A DNA stretch of 64,000 nt, from positions 62,001-126,000 of the forward strand of contig JABJKS010000051.1 in assembly GCA_018660265.1 (NCBI GenBank), written 5' to 3'. This DNA is from Rhodospirillaceae bacterium (GTDB lineage: Bacteria > Pseudomonadota > Alphaproteobacteria > GCA-2731375). The notes beneath the pieces are model-generated. The model was not told where the DNA came from, did no database searches, and worked only from the letters and a program-made list of their open reading frames with translations. Of this stretch, positions 8,829 through 18,882 are shown piece by piece (the stretch's first letter is position 1; the number at the start of each line of letters is the position of its first letter). A program made the position numbers and the translations under genes.

Positions 8829-11024
8829 ATGATCCGGCAATTCGAATTGGTCGAACGGGTCGCAGATTACGACAGTCATCTGGACGAAGATCTGTTGAAC
8901 CGGGCTTATGTCTTTTCCATGAAGGCCCATGGCAGCCAGCTGCGTGCCTCGGGCGATCCATATTTTTCGCACCCCGTGGAAGTCGCCGCCATCCTGGCGG
9001 ATTACAAGCTTGATTGCGCGACCATCGTCACCGCCCTGTTGCACGATACCGTGGAAGATACTGTCGCCACGATTGAGGAGATCAGGGAAATCTTTGGCGA
9101 AGACATCGGCCGATTGGTTGATGGCGTGACCAAGCTGGCCAAACTTGAACTACAGCCGGAGGCGAACCAGCAGGCGGAGAACTTCCGCAAACTGGTCCTG
9201 GCCATGTCCGACGATATTCGGGTGCTGTTGGTCAAGCTGGCAGACCGCCTGCATAACATGCGGACCCTGAAGCACCTCAAATCAAAAGATAAACGCCTGC
9301 GCATCGCTACGGAGACCATGGAGATTTACGCACCCCTGGCGGAACGCCTCGGCATGCAGCGTTTGAAGCAGGAATTGGAAGACCTGGCCTTTGCCGAACA
9401 AAACCCGGATGCCCGGCAATCCGTGTTGCGCCGTCTGGAGTTTCTGCACGAAGGTGGCGAGGATTTGCAGGAACGGGTCAGCGCCGAGCTGGAAAAGACC
9501 TGCGAAGCATCAGGCATCCCGGCGGAGGTTGGCAGTCGTACCAAAACGCCTTATTCGATCTGGCATAAGATGCAGCGTAATCACGTCACCTTTGAACAAT
9601 TATCCGATACCGTGGCCTTCCGCCTGATCGTGGATACGGTGGCGGATTGCTATGCCGTCCTGGGCGTCGTGCATGGTCGCTATAAAATGGTTCCCGGGCG
9701 ATTTAAGGATTACATCTCAACCCCGAAATCGAACAATTATCAATCCCTGCACACCACGGTAATTGGCCCCGAGAACCGCCGAATTGAGATCCAGATAAAG
9801 ACCTCCATGATGCACCGGGTGGCGGAGTTGGGCGTGGCGGCCCATTGGCAATACAAACAAGATGTATCATCGGGCGAACTTGGCAACGACGGGGGCCAGT
9901 ACCGTTGGCTGCAAGGCCTGCTGGATATTTTGGAGAATACGCAGAACCCGGAAGAATTTCTGGAACATACCAAGTTGGAAATGTATTCCGACCAAGTATT
10001 TTGTTTCACCCCACGGGGCGGCGTTATCGCGCTGCCACGCGGCGGCACGGCGGTCGATTTTGCCTATGCCCTGCACACCGATGTTGGCCATACCTGTGTC
10101 GGCTGCAAGGTGAATGGCCGGGTCGCACCACTGCGTACACCGTTACAGAATGGCGATCAGGTGGAAATTCTGCGTTCCACGAAGGCCGCACCGGAACCCA
10201 GCTGGGAAAGCTTTGTCGTGACCGGCAAGGCACGGGCTGCGATCCGGCGGTTTGTCCGCGCTGAACAGCGTGAGGAATATCGTAAGTTGGGCCGTGCCAT
10301 TGCCGACAAGGCGTTCCGGGAGTCAGGCCATGAATTCTCCGATCTGGCGATGGAAAATGTCCTCAACGTGTTTGATGCCCCGACGGTTGATGAAGTTTAT
10401 GTGGAACTGGGCCAGGGTCATCTGACATCCCGTCAGTTCCTCGCCAAAATTTTTCCCGGAGAGGGGCGTTGGCGGGCGGCAAATGCCTTTGGTGCCATCA
10501 ATCGCATGTTGCCTGCACGTCTGCGGCGGGGAAATGGTGAGCACCGGGCCTCGGATCAAAACCGGGCGGAGCATGCCATCCCTATTCAGGGCCTGACGCC
10601 CGGCCTGGCGGTTCATTATGGGGAATGCTGCCATCCCTTGCCCGGTGATCGCATCGTCGGTATTGCCAGCCCCGGCAAGGGGATCGATATCCACACCATC
10701 GATTGCGCACAACTGGCCGATTTGCCCGATGACCGTGACGATTGGATCGATGTTCGCTGGGATTTGGACCCGAATGACCCCGGCGTCTATGTCGGCCGCA
10801 TTGACACCGTGGTCTCGAACCAACCAGGCAGCCTGTCCAGCCTGTCCAGCGTCATTGCAAAAAACATGGGCAATATTTCAAACCTGAAGGTCACGGACCG
10901 CAGTGCGGATTTCTTTGATTTACAGGTGGATGTGGAGGTTGCGGACCTGAAGCATCTGACCAATATTATCGCGGCCTTGCGGGCCACACCGGATATCAGC
11001 TCAGCGGAGAGATTACGCGGATGA
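8829..11024 (+). CDS. relA: RelA/SpoT bifunctional (p)ppGpp synthetase/hydrolase
   Basis: HD domain ([12 protein letters not shown]...[10 protein letters not shown]), RelA_SpoT synthetase ([19 protein letters not shown]), TGS, ACT; 731 aa. Confidence 0.96.
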   Translation: MIRQFELVERVADYDSHLDEDLLNRAYVFSMKAHGSQLRASGDPYFSHPVEVAAILADYKLDCATIVTALLHDTVEDTVATIEEIREIFGEDIGRLVDGVTKLAKLELQPEANQQAENFRKLVLAMSDDIRVLLVKLADRLHNMRTLKHLKSKDKRLRIATETMEIYAPLAERLGMQRLKQELEDLAFAEQNPDARQSVLRRLEFLHEGGEDLQERVSAELEKTCEASGIPAEVGSRTKTPYSIWHKMQRNHVTFEQLSDTVAFRLIVDTVADCYAVLGVVHGRYKMVPGRFKDYISTPKSNNYQSLHTTVIGPENRRIEIQIKTSMMHRVAELGVAAHWQYKQDVSSGELGNDGGQYRWLQGLLDILENTQNPEEFLEHTKLEMYSDQVFCFTPRGGVIALPRGGTAVDFAYALHTDVGHTCVGCKVNGRVAPLRTPLQNGDQVEILRSTKAAPEPSWESFVVTGKARAAIRRFVRAEQREEYRKLGRAIADKAFRESGHEFSDLAMENVLNVFDAPTVDEVYVELGQGHLTSRQFLAKIFPGEGRWRAANAFGAINRMLPARLRRGNGEHRASDQNRAEHAIPIQGLTPGLAVHYGECCHPLPGDRIVGIASPGKGIDIHTIDCAQLADLPDDRDDWIDVRWDLDPNDPGVYVGRIDTVVSNQPGSLSSLSSVIAKNMGNISNLKVTDRSADFFDLQVDVEVADLKHLTNIIAALRATPDISSAERLRG

Positions 11025-11608
11025 ATGACGAAGACGTACTACAGCATTATCGTGACGCCGGCGCCTTGTTGGAGGGGCATTTTATTTTAACGTCCGGCCT
11101 GCGCAGCCCCACCTATCTGCAATGTGCCAAGGTCTTGATGTATCCTGATCGCGCCGGTGCCCTATGCTCTGAATTGGCCAGCCGCATCACTGCATCACTT
11201 GGGGAGGGGGCCATTGATCTGGTGGTCTCGCCTGCCATGGGCGGTGTCGTCGTTGGTTATGAAATGGGCCGGCAACTAAGATGCCCCGCCATATTTGCGG
11301 AACGGGTGGATGGTGAATTCGTCCTGCGCCGTGGCTTTGAAATTCCCCCTGGCGCACGGGTTCTGATGGCGGAAGATATCGTGACCACGGGCCTGTCGTC
11401 GCGGGAATGCATTGCCTGCATTCAGGACCTGGGTGGCGAGGTTGTCGCCGCATCCTGCCTGGTTGACCGCTCGGACGGTAAAGTTGATGTGGGTGTGCCC
11501 TTGTTTGCCCTGGTTGGCATGGAGGTGCCTGCCTATGAAGCCGACAACCTGCCGCCCGAATTGGCCGCAATACCAGCTGTGAAGCCCGGTAGCCGGGGCT
11601 TGAAATAA
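11021..11608 (+). CDS. pyrE: Orotate phosphoribosyltransferase
   Basis: [21 protein letters not shown]...[19 protein letters not shown]...[18 protein letters not shown]; overlaps relA stop by ATGA. Confidence 0.95.
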   Translation: MNDEDVLQHYRDAGALLEGHFILTSGLRSPTYLQCAKVLMYPDRAGALCSELASRITASLGEGAIDLVVSPAMGGVVVGYEMGRQLRCPAIFAERVDGEFVLRRGFEIPPGARVLMAEDIVTTGLSSRECIACIQDLGGEVVAASCLVDRSDGKVDVGVPLFALVGMEVPAYEADNLPPELAAIPAVKPGSRGLK

Positions 11609-11679
11609 GGTGTGATCATTTGCCTTGGGGGTTGAGATCGTGGCAAATTGGTTGAATTGTTCCAGATTGGGAGTGTGAT

Positions 11680-12441
11680 ATGAGCAGAAAATTACGCTTA
11701 GGCGTCAATATCGATCATGTGGCGACGATCCGGAATGCCCGTGGTATTGCCCATCCGGATCCCATTCGTGCGGCCCGGATGGCGGCAGAGGCCGGCGCTG
11801 ATGGCATTACGGCCCATCTGCGGGAAGACCGGCGGCATATCTCGGACGATGATATCGACCGCCTAGCAGCGCAAATCGAACTGCCTTTGAATTTGGAGAT
11901 GGCCGCGACCGATGAAATGCTGGCCATTGCCTTGCATCATAAGCCCCACGCCGCCTGTATCGTCCCGGAAAAGCGTGCGGAATTGACCACTGAAGGCGGC
12001 TTGGATGCCCATGGCGGTGAAAATCACCTGCGCCGGTATGTGGATGAAATGGTCAAGGCCGGCATTCGCGTCTCGTTATTTATCGATCCCGACGAAAGCC
12101 AAATTCGTTCCGCCCGGCGCCTGGGCGCACCTGTTGTTGAATTGCATACGGGGACCTATGCCGAAATGACGCCGGGCAGTGATGCCTGGGCGCAGGAGTT
12201 GGAGCGTATCGTCCAAGGGGCTGCGTTGGCCGAAGACCTTGGCCTTGAATGTCATGCCGGTCATGGTTTGAGTTACGACAATGTGGGCGCGATTGCGGCA
12301 ATCCCCAATTTGGTTGAATTGAATATCGGCCATTTCCTGGTTGGTGAGGCCATATTCGGCGGTCTGGATTCAGCCATCAAACGTATGCGCGCCCTGATGG
12401 ATCAAGCCCGTGCCGAGGCAACAGGCAGTCGTTCTGCCTAA
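11680..12441 (+). CDS. pdxJ: Pyridoxine 5'-phosphate synthase
   Basis: [18 protein letters not shown]...[14 protein letters not shown]...[17 protein letters not shown]...[11 protein letters not shown]. Confidence 0.97.
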   Translation: MSRKLRLGVNIDHVATIRNARGIAHPDPIRAARMAAEAGADGITAHLREDRRHISDDDIDRLAAQIELPLNLEMAATDEMLAIALHHKPHAACIVPEKRAELTTEGGLDAHGGENHLRRYVDEMVKAGIRVSLFIDPDESQIRSARRLGAPVVELHTGTYAEMTPGSDAWAQELERIVQGAALAEDLGLECHAGHGLSYDNVGAIAAIPNLVELNIGHFLVGEAIFGGLDSAIKRMRALMDQARAEATGSRSA

Positions 12442-12456
12442 GATTGAAGGTTCCCA

Positions 12457-12870
12457 ATGATCATCGGCATAGGCAACGACCTGATCGATATTCGCCGGAT
12501 AGAGCGTACGTTGGAACGCTTTGGCGATCGCTTTATTGAACGGATTTTCACCCCGTTGGAGCGGACCAAGGCGGAGCGTCGGCGCAATCGTGTGGAAACA
12601 TATGCCAAACGCTTTGCCGCGAAAGAAGCCTGTTCAAAAGCCTTGGGCACGGGTTTTCGCAGAGGGGTCTATTGGCGCGACCTTGGGGTGATTAATTTGC
12701 CGGGCGGTAAGCCATCCATGGAATTGACGGGCGGGGCCTTGAAACGCTTGCAAGAACTGACGCCAGCAGGCATGAAGGCGCAAATCGATTTGACCCTGAC
12801 AGACGAGCCGCCCCTGGGGCAGGCTGTGGTCATCATTTCTGTTGTCCCCGATGACTTGGGACAATCCTGA
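12457..12870 (+). CDS. acpS: Holo-[acyl-carrier-protein] synthase
   Basis: [35 protein letters not shown]...[18 protein letters not shown]. Confidence 0.97.
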   Translation: MIIGIGNDLIDIRRIERTLERFGDRFIERIFTPLERTKAERRRNRVETYAKRFAAKEACSKALGTGFRRGVYWRDLGVINLPGGKPSMELTGGALKRLQELTPAGMKAQIDLTLTDEPPLGQAVVIISVVPDDLGQS

Positions 12871-12907
12871 ATAAGATGGCTGAAATTTTAAGGCGCACCG
12901 TTGCGAT

Positions 12908-13681
12908 ATGGCTAATATGAATTCTGAAGAAATATCCAACGGAAAGGCTGAGCGCCAGGAAGGCTGGCGCGACACTCTTAAAACGGTTGTCTATGCGGTT
13001 CTGATTGCCTTGGTCATCCGCACTGTTGCTTACGAGCCGTTCAACATTCCCTCGGGCTCTATGCTGCCGACATTGTTAATCGGGGATTATGTTTTTGTAT
13101 CGAAATTCCCCTATGGCTATAGCCGGCATTCCATGCCCCTCAGCCCACCATTGTTCAGCGGACGGATCAATGAGTCGCCAGTAGTGCGCGGCGATGTTGC
13201 CGTCTTTAAATTGCCGAAGGATAATTCCACGGATTATATCAAGCGCATCATTGGTTTGCCGGGCGATCATATCCAGGTTCGCGAAGGCATCCTGCATATC
13301 AACGGCAAGGCGGTAAAGCGGGAACGGGTCGAAGATTTTGTGCAAAAGCATTCCGGTGCCCGCTATGGCCGGGTGCGCCAGTATCGGGAAACCCTGCCCA
13401 ATGGGCGCAGCTATATGACCCTGGATCTACAGCCCCGCGGCATGGCGGATAACACCAATGTCTATGTGGTGCCGCCGGAGCATTATTTTGCCATGGGGGA
13501 TAATCGGGATGACTCCACCGACAGTCGGTTTTTGGAGCATGTGGGTTTTGTCCCGGCAGAAAATCTGGTGGGCCGTGCTGACATGATCTTTTTCTCCGTC
13601 AATGGGACCGCCGCCATCTGGGAAATCTGGAAGTGGCCCAGTGCCATTCGCTTCGACCGCTTCTTTGGCGGCTTCGGTTAA
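12908..13681 (+). CDS. lepB: Signal peptidase I
   Basis: YEPFNIPSGSMLPTLLIGDYVFVSKFPYGYS...DYIKRIIGLPGDHIQV...PPEHYFAMGDNRDDSTDSRF. Confidence 0.97.
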   Translation: MANMNSEEISNGKAERQEGWRDTLKTVVYAVLIALVIRTVAYEPFNIPSGSMLPTLLIGDYVFVSKFPYGYSRHSMPLSPPLFSGRINESPVVRGDVAVFKLPKDNSTDYIKRIIGLPGDHIQVREGILHINGKAVKRERVEDFVQKHSGARYGRVRQYRETLPNGRSYMTLDLQPRGMADNTNVYVVPPEHYFAMGDNRDDSTDSRFLEHVGFVPAENLVGRADMIFFSVNGTAAIWEIWKWPSAIRFDRFFGGFG

Positions 13682-13684
13682 ACT

Positions 13685-14383
13685 GTGAGTAGCCCCGATC
13701 TTCCCACTCTCTATGCCCTGTTAGGACACGAATTCGCGCAGCCTGCCTTGTTGGAAGAGGCGTTAAGCCATCCATCCCTCGATCGACGTCGGGAAGGCGG
13801 GCGGGATTATCAGCGCCTGGAATTCCTTGGTGACCGGGTTTTGGGTTTGATCATTTCGACAGCGCTGTACCGCGATGACCCGAACGCGGACGAAGGCGGA
13901 TTGGCGGTGCGCTTCAATACCCTGGTGCGCCGTGAAACCGTGGCAGATGCCGCCCGGCTGATTGGTCTGGGGCAACATATGATGCTGGGCAAAAGCGAAG
14001 CGCGCCAGGGTGGCCGAGAGAAACCGGCAATTCTGGCTGATGTTTGCGAAGCGGTGATCGGTGCCCTATATCTCGATGGTGGCCTTGGCGTGGCGGAGGC
14101 GTTCGTCCTGCGCTATTGGTCCAATTTCATGGTCAGCAGCAACAAGGCACCGAAAGACCCTAAGACCCAGTTGCAGGAATATTTACAAGGGCGCAGCGGT
14201 AAGCCGCCGCGCTATAAAATTCTGTCCCGGGAAGGCCCTGACCATGCGCCGGTCTTTACGGTTGAAGTCCGGGCGGAGGGTGTGATGTCTGGTAGCGGGC
14301 AGGGTGGCTCCCGCCAGGAAGCTGAAAAGGCTTCGGCCCGGGACATGCTGGTCCAATTAGGTGAACTGCCCAGCGGTAAATAA
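13685..14383 (+). CDS. rnc: Ribonuclease III
   Basis: QRLEFLGDRVLGLIIS...ILADVCEAVIGALYLDGG...DPKTQLQEYLQGR...GSGQGGSRQEAEKASA; GTG start. Confidence 0.96.
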   Translation: MSSPDLPTLYALLGHEFAQPALLEEALSHPSLDRRREGGRDYQRLEFLGDRVLGLIISTALYRDDPNADEGGLAVRFNTLVRRETVADAARLIGLGQHMMLGKSEARQGGREKPAILADVCEAVIGALYLDGGLGVAEAFVLRYWSNFMVSSNKAPKDPKTQLQEYLQGRSGKPPRYKILSREGPDHAPVFTVEVRAEGVMSGSGQGGSRQEAEKASARDMLVQLGELPSGK

Positions 14384-14410
14384 CCGGGGCTAGGAAAGCG
14401 ACTACGTAGG

Positions 14411-15331
14411 ATGAATACGGACAAATCGGTTGAAGAGGTGGAGCGCTGTGGCTTCGTCGCCCTGCTAGGTGCGCCCAACGCGGGTAAGTCTACGCTGACC
14501 AATGCTTTGGTGGGCAGCAAGGTTTCCATCGTTACGCCAAAAGTGCAGACCACACGGGCGCGGATTACGGCTATTGCCATCCACGGCCAGTCGCAGGTGG
14601 TCTTTGTGGATACGCCGGGGATTTTTGCCCAAACCAGCAAACGGTTGGAAAAGGCCATGGTCGCCGCTGCCTGGGGTGGGGCGGAAGATGCGGACCTTCG
14701 CGTATTATTGGTCGATGTGGAACGGGGTATGTGCCGCAATACCAGGGCCATTATTGACGGTATGAAAAAGGCCAATATGAAGGCGATCCTGGTCCTCAAC
14801 AAAATCGATCTGGTGCGCCGGGATAGTCTTCTGGCCTTGGCAGAAAGCCTGAATGAAGAAGGTGTTTTTACCGAAACCTATATGCTGTCCGCCTTAAAGG
14901 GCGATGGCGTGCAGGATTTGTTGGCTGCATTGGCACCGCAATTGCCCGCCGGTCCCTGGCATTACCCTGAGGATCAATTGGCCGATATTCCGGAACGTTT
15001 GCTGGCCGCCGAAATCACCCGGGAAAAACTGTTCCTGCGCTTGCATCAGGAACTGCCCTATGCCGCGACAGTGGAAACGGAAGCCTGGAAGCCGGCCAAG
15101 GGCGGCAGCCTGCGCATTGAACAAGTGATCTATGTGCGCCGGGATACCCAAAAAGCCATTGTTCTGGGCAAAGGCGGACAGCAGATCAAACAGATCGGGG
15201 CGGAAGCGCGGGCCGAGATGATGGAACTTTTCGGCTGTACCGTGCATCTGTTCCTGTTCGTGAAAGTTCGCGATAACTGGCAGGATGATCCGGAACGCTA
15301 CCGCGAGATGGGCCTAGACTTCCATCGGTGA
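14411..15331 (+). CDS. era: GTPase Era
   Basis: VALLGAPNAGKSTLTNALVGSKVSIVTPKVQTTRARITAI (G1), VDTPGI (G3), LVLNKIDLV (G4); KH-domain C-terminus. Confidence 0.97.
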   Translation: MNTDKSVEEVERCGFVALLGAPNAGKSTLTNALVGSKVSIVTPKVQTTRARITAIAIHGQSQVVFVDTPGIFAQTSKRLEKAMVAAAWGGAEDADLRVLLVDVERGMCRNTRAIIDGMKKANMKAILVLNKIDLVRRDSLLALAESLNEEGVFTETYMLSALKGDGVQDLLAALAPQLPAGPWHYPEDQLADIPERLLAAEITREKLFLRLHQELPYAATVETEAWKPAKGGSLRIEQVIYVRRDTQKAIVLGKGGQQIKQIGAEARAEMMELFGCTVHLFLFVKVRDNWQDDPERYREMGLDFHR

Positions 15332-15345
15332 TTGTTATCCAATAT

Positions 15346-15450
15346 CGTCATCCCCGGGCGTAGCGCAGCGAAGACCCGGGGATCCAGGGTTGCGGACTCC
15401 TAAGTTTGTTGCTCTGGATTGCCGGATCAAGTCCGGCAACGACATTCGTG
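15346..15450. repeat. REP/palindromic intergenic element with two inverted repeats
   Basis: CGTCATCCCCGGGCGTAGCGCAGCGAAGACCCGGGGATCCAGG (TCCCCGGG/CCCGGGGA) then CTGGATTGCCGGATCAAGTCCGGCAACGAC (GCCGGA/TCCGGC). Confidence 0.75.
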
Positions 15451-15464
15451 CAAAGGAAAGCGAA

Positions 15465-16127
15465 ATGAAGCGTGAAGGGTCCCAGGGGCTTATGGCATTT
15501 TGGGTCGATATTGATGCGGCCAATACTTCGGCGTTTCAGGAGTGGCACAATTGCGAACATATCCCAGAACGTATCTCCATCCCCGGTTTTAACGTTGGCC
15601 GGCGCTATCGTGGCATTGATGACGCGCCGAATTTTCTGATGTTCTATGAAACCGATACGGCTGCAATTTTTGCCTCTGCCCCTTATATGGCGCGTCTGAA
15701 TGATCCGACGCCCTGGACCCAGGAATCCCTGACGTATTTCAAGAATCCATCCCGCAATATCTACAGCCTGGAAATCGAATATGGGCACGTAGCGCCCATG
15801 GAAGCGCCCTATATCGACACCCTGCGCTTCAACTTCGACGGCCCGGTTAGGGAAATCAAGCAATGGTTGGAGGCCATAGAGGCGGTGGAGGAAGTCGACC
15901 GCGCCCGCCTATACAAGGTGAACGAAGAGATATCATCCATCATGACCTCAGAGCGGCAGATCTATGGCGGCGGACCCGGTCAGCAGAAATACCTGGCCAT
16001 GATCGAAGGTGCGCTGCCCAGCGCAGCCCAGGACGGCCTGGCACCGCCCGCGGGCGCGATAGACATATTCAGCGATAGTTTCTGGCTGGAGATCGCCCTC
16101 TATCCCGACGTTCAACCTGAGGCCTGA
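15465..16127 (+). CDS. Conserved hypothetical protein, dimeric alpha-beta barrel / DUF4286-like
   Basis: LMAFWVDIDAANTSAFQEWHNCEHIPERISIPGFNVGRRY; SD-like AAAGGAAAG upstream of ATG. Confidence 0.75.
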   Translation: MKREGSQGLMAFWVDIDAANTSAFQEWHNCEHIPERISIPGFNVGRRYRGIDDAPNFLMFYETDTAAIFASAPYMARLNDPTPWTQESLTYFKNPSRNIYSLEIEYGHVAPMEAPYIDTLRFNFDGPVREIKQWLEAIEAVEEVDRARLYKVNEEISSIMTSERQIYGGGPGQQKYLAMIEGALPSAAQDGLAPPAGAIDIFSDSFWLEIALYPDVQPEA

Positions 16128-16978
16128 TCTTCTTCCAGCCAGGCGTTGAATTTCGCCGGGCGTTTTTCCACAAATGACTTCACACCGTCGCGGGCGTCCG
16201 GGTGATGATCAACCACGGCTGTTTTCGCCGCGATCTCGTCACAGGCCTGCTCAAACGTCAATTCGGCGGCATTATAGATGGAGCGTTTCAACATGCGCAT
16301 AGCGACCTGGGGGCCATCTGCGAGTTCACGGGCCAAATCGCCCGCCGCCTGGGCTAACTGGTCGCCTGGCACCACTTCCGTTACCAGGCCCAGCTCCAAC
16401 GCCTCCCGCGCCGTGACAATGCGTTTGCGCATGAGGAAATCCAGGGTCTTGGCCAGCCCCATGTGCTGTACCAACAGATGCTGGCCGCCTTCATCGGGCA
16501 GCAGGGCAAAGCGCAAGGTGGCGCTGCCCATGCGGGCATCTTCCGCCGCGATGCGGAAGTCACAGGCCAGGGCCAACGAGAACCCGGTCTGGATGGCAAC
16601 GCCGTTCAGGGCGGCGATGGTGGGTTTGTCGATGGTGCGGATCACCCGGTTTAATTCCTGCGAAATCATCCGCAGGCCATCGTAGGTACCGATGCCGTTG
16701 TCATGGCCAGGTGGCAGGGGCGGTACCAGGCCTGGCTCTGCCCGCAAGCCCTGGGCATAGGCCTTCAAATCATCGCCGGCGCAAAAGCCCCGTCCTGTGC
16801 CTGTGAAGATGATCACCCGGACAGCGTTGTCCATCTGTGCCTGGACCAGAGTTTCAACCAGGTCCCGCTTGATGGCGGAGGTCATGCCGTTCAGGCGTTC
16901 CGGGGTATTAAAGGTAATCCAGGCGATACCGGGTTCATCCAGTCGTACGTCAAAGCCGCGAAATGATCCTGTCTGCAT
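16112..16978 (-). CDS. Enoyl-CoA hydratase/isomerase family protein
   Basis: IAWITFNTPERLNGMTSAIKRDL...GTGRGFCAGDDLKAY...ALNGVAIQTGFSLALACDFRIAAEDARMG. Confidence 0.93.
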   Translation of the reverse strand: MQTGSFRGFDVRLDEPGIAWITFNTPERLNGMTSAIKRDLVETLVQAQMDNAVRVIIFTGTGRGFCAGDDLKAYAQGLRAEPGLVPPLPPGHDNGIGTYDGLRMISQELNRVIRTIDKPTIAALNGVAIQTGFSLALACDFRIAAEDARMGSATLRFALLPDEGGQHLLVQHMGLAKTLDFLMRKRIVTAREALELGLVTEVVPGDQLAQAAGDLARELADGPQVAMRMLKRSIYNAAELTFEQACDEIAAKTAVVDHHPDARDGVKSFVEKRPAKFNAWLEEDQASG

Positions 16979-17023
16979 GATGTTCTCCTATATTCAATTT
17001 TGTTTTTAGAGCAATTTTCAATC

Positions 17024-17102
17024 ACTTGGATTCACTTATTGCATCCAAGTAATTGGTTCAATTTCTCTTTTCTTAAGAATCAAGGCATGTTCAAAATGAA
17101 CA
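17024..17102. promoter_or_regulatory. Putative operator region with two inverted repeats upstream of the enoyl-CoA hydratase gene
   Basis: ACTTGGAT-N11-ATCCAAGT (17024-17050) and TGTTCA-AAA-TGAACA (17088-17102). Confidence 0.35.
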
Positions 17103-17106
17103 GGCC

Positions 17107-18882
17107 CTAGTTAGGTTTCGCCCACCAGGTCTCCAGGCGAAAGCCATAGACCGGCGTTAGATCCGGGCGGCCGAAACGATCCCACAGGGCAACACGGTCT
17201 GCCTTGAGATGAAATAATGGGATCACATAATGGCCCCATTGCAGCACCCGGTCCATGGCGCGCACGGCGGCGACCAGATCGTCGCGGTTGGCGGCATCGG
17301 ATATCCTAGCCACCAGATTATCAATGGCAGGGACCCGAATGCCGGGATAGTTGCGGGTGCCTTCCCGACCGGCGGCATCCGTGCCCCAATAAAAGGCCTG
17401 TTCGTTGCCCGGTGACAGGGAAGGATCCCAGAGATAGATCATGGCATCGAAGTCATAGGTGTTGGTGCGTTGTTGGTATTGCGCCGTATCAACTGTGCGG
17501 ATCGACACCTCGATGCCGAGTTTCTCCAGATTGCGGGCCAGATGCAGCGCCAGCTTTTCGTTGCTGCGGCGGATCAGCATAACCTCGAACTGAAACCGGA
17601 TGCCCGCATCGTTCACCAGCTTTAGATCTTTGATCTTCCAACCTGCCTGCGACAATAATTTGCGCGCCGTGCGTAAATTGCCGCGCAACCTGCCGCTGCC
17701 ATCTGCTTCTGGCGGGGCATAAACCTTTGTGAAGACCTCTTCGGCCAGATCGCCGCGAAAAGGTGCCAGCAAGGCAATTTCGCCAGGTGACGGCAATTTG
17801 GTCGCGGCCAGTTCCGAGTTCTCAAAATAACTGCGCGTGCGTTTATAGGCCCCATGAAAAAGCGTCTTGTTCAGCCATTTAAAGTCTATGGCATAGGCGA
17901 GGGCGGCGCGGACCCGGCGGTCCTGAAAAATTGGACGCCGGGTGTTTAGGGCGATGGCATACATGCCTGCGGGCCGGCCATGGGGGAACGCCATCAATTT
18001 AACATCGCCCCGTCTTTGGGCCGGGAAGTCATAGGCCTGGGCCCATAACTTCGGATCCGTCTCGCCCCGAAGGTCGACTTTGCCGGCCTTGAATGCCTCT
18101 AACATGGCGCTGTCGTCGCGGTAGTAATCATAACGCACCAGATCAAAATTATTCTGGCCCCGTTGGGATAGCAGCTTTTCGGCCCAATGGTTCTTGATCC
18201 GCCGATACTGCACTGAATGACCGGCATCCACCTTGTCCACCATGTAGGGTCCGCTGCCCATCAAGGGTGTCAGCGAGACCCGGTTGAAATCCCGGCCCTG
18301 AAGGCTGTCGCGCGAGAGGATGGGCATCATGCCCATGATCAGGGGCAGTTCCCGGTTTTGGTTGTTCTTGAAACGAAATGTCACCCTGCGCGGTCCCGGT
18401 CGTTCGATCTTTGCGACCTGGCCATAGTAGTATCGGTGATTGGGCCGGCCTTTCGTGCGCAAGGTCTCCAGGGAGAAAATCACGTCATCCACGGTGATCT
18501 CGCTGCCATCATGAAAGCGCGCGCCCTGGCGCAGTCGAAACGTGACCGAGGATCGGTCGGGGGGTGTTGATACATCCTCGGCAATCAGGCCGTATAAGGT
18601 GAATGGTTCGTCATAGGCACGGGCAAGAAGGCTTTGATGGGTCAGCCGCCGGCCATCGACCCGGGCACCACGGACGATGAAATGCTGCAGGGAATCGAAA
18701 CTACCAACCCGCCCCAGAACCAATCGTCCGCCCTTGGGCGCATCCGGGTTGGCATAGGTAAAATGCGTGGCCGCCGTATTGTATTTTGGCGCACCATGCA
18801 TGGCGATTGCAGGCGCTGCCTGGGCTTGCGGGAAGATCAGGCCACCGATCAGGCCTAAAATGACGAGGGCAATGTACTGCAT
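17107..18882 (-). CDS. ABC transporter substrate-binding protein, SBP family 5 (YejA-like)
   Basis: Signal peptide MQYIALVILGLIGGLIFPQAQAAPA; AMHGAPKY...HFTYANPDAPKGGRL...FRLRQGARFHDGSEITVDDVIFSLET. Confidence 0.9.
   Translation of the reverse strand: MQYIALVILGLIGGLIFPQAQAAPAIAMHGAPKYNTAATHFTYANPDAPKGGRLVLGRVGSFDSLQHFIVRGARVDGRRLTHQSLLARAYDEPFTLYGLIAEDVSTPPDRSSVTFRLRQGARFHDGSEITVDDVIFSLETLRTKGRPNHRYYYGQVAKIERPGPRRVTFRFKNNQNRELPLIMGMMPILSRDSLQGRDFNRVSLTPLMGSGPYMVDKVDAGHSVQYRRIKNHWAEKLLSQRGQNNFDLVRYDYYRDDSAMLEAFKAGKVDLRGETDPKLWAQAYDFPAQRRGDVKLMAFPHGRPAGMYAIALNTRRPIFQDRRVRAALAYAIDFKWLNKTLFHGAYKRTRSYFENSELAATKLPSPGEIALLAPFRGDLAEEVFTKVYAPPEADGSGRLRGNLRTARKLLSQAGWKIKDLKLVNDAGIRFQFEVMLIRRSNEKLALHLARNLEKLGIEVSIRTVDTAQYQQRTNTYDFDAMIYLWDPSLSPGNEQAFYWGTDAAGREGTRNYPGIRVPAIDNLVARISDAANRDDLVAAVRAMDRVLQWGHYVIPLFHLKADRVALWDRFGRPDLTPVYGFRLETWWAKPN

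Noticed and set aside
8409-9044. 211-aa minus-strand ORF across rpoZ/relA
   Set aside because: Antisense of two certain housekeeping genes
10829-10850. Tandem CCTGTCCAG repeats in relA
   Set aside because: In-frame SLSSLSS coding sequence in the ACT region; normal for the family
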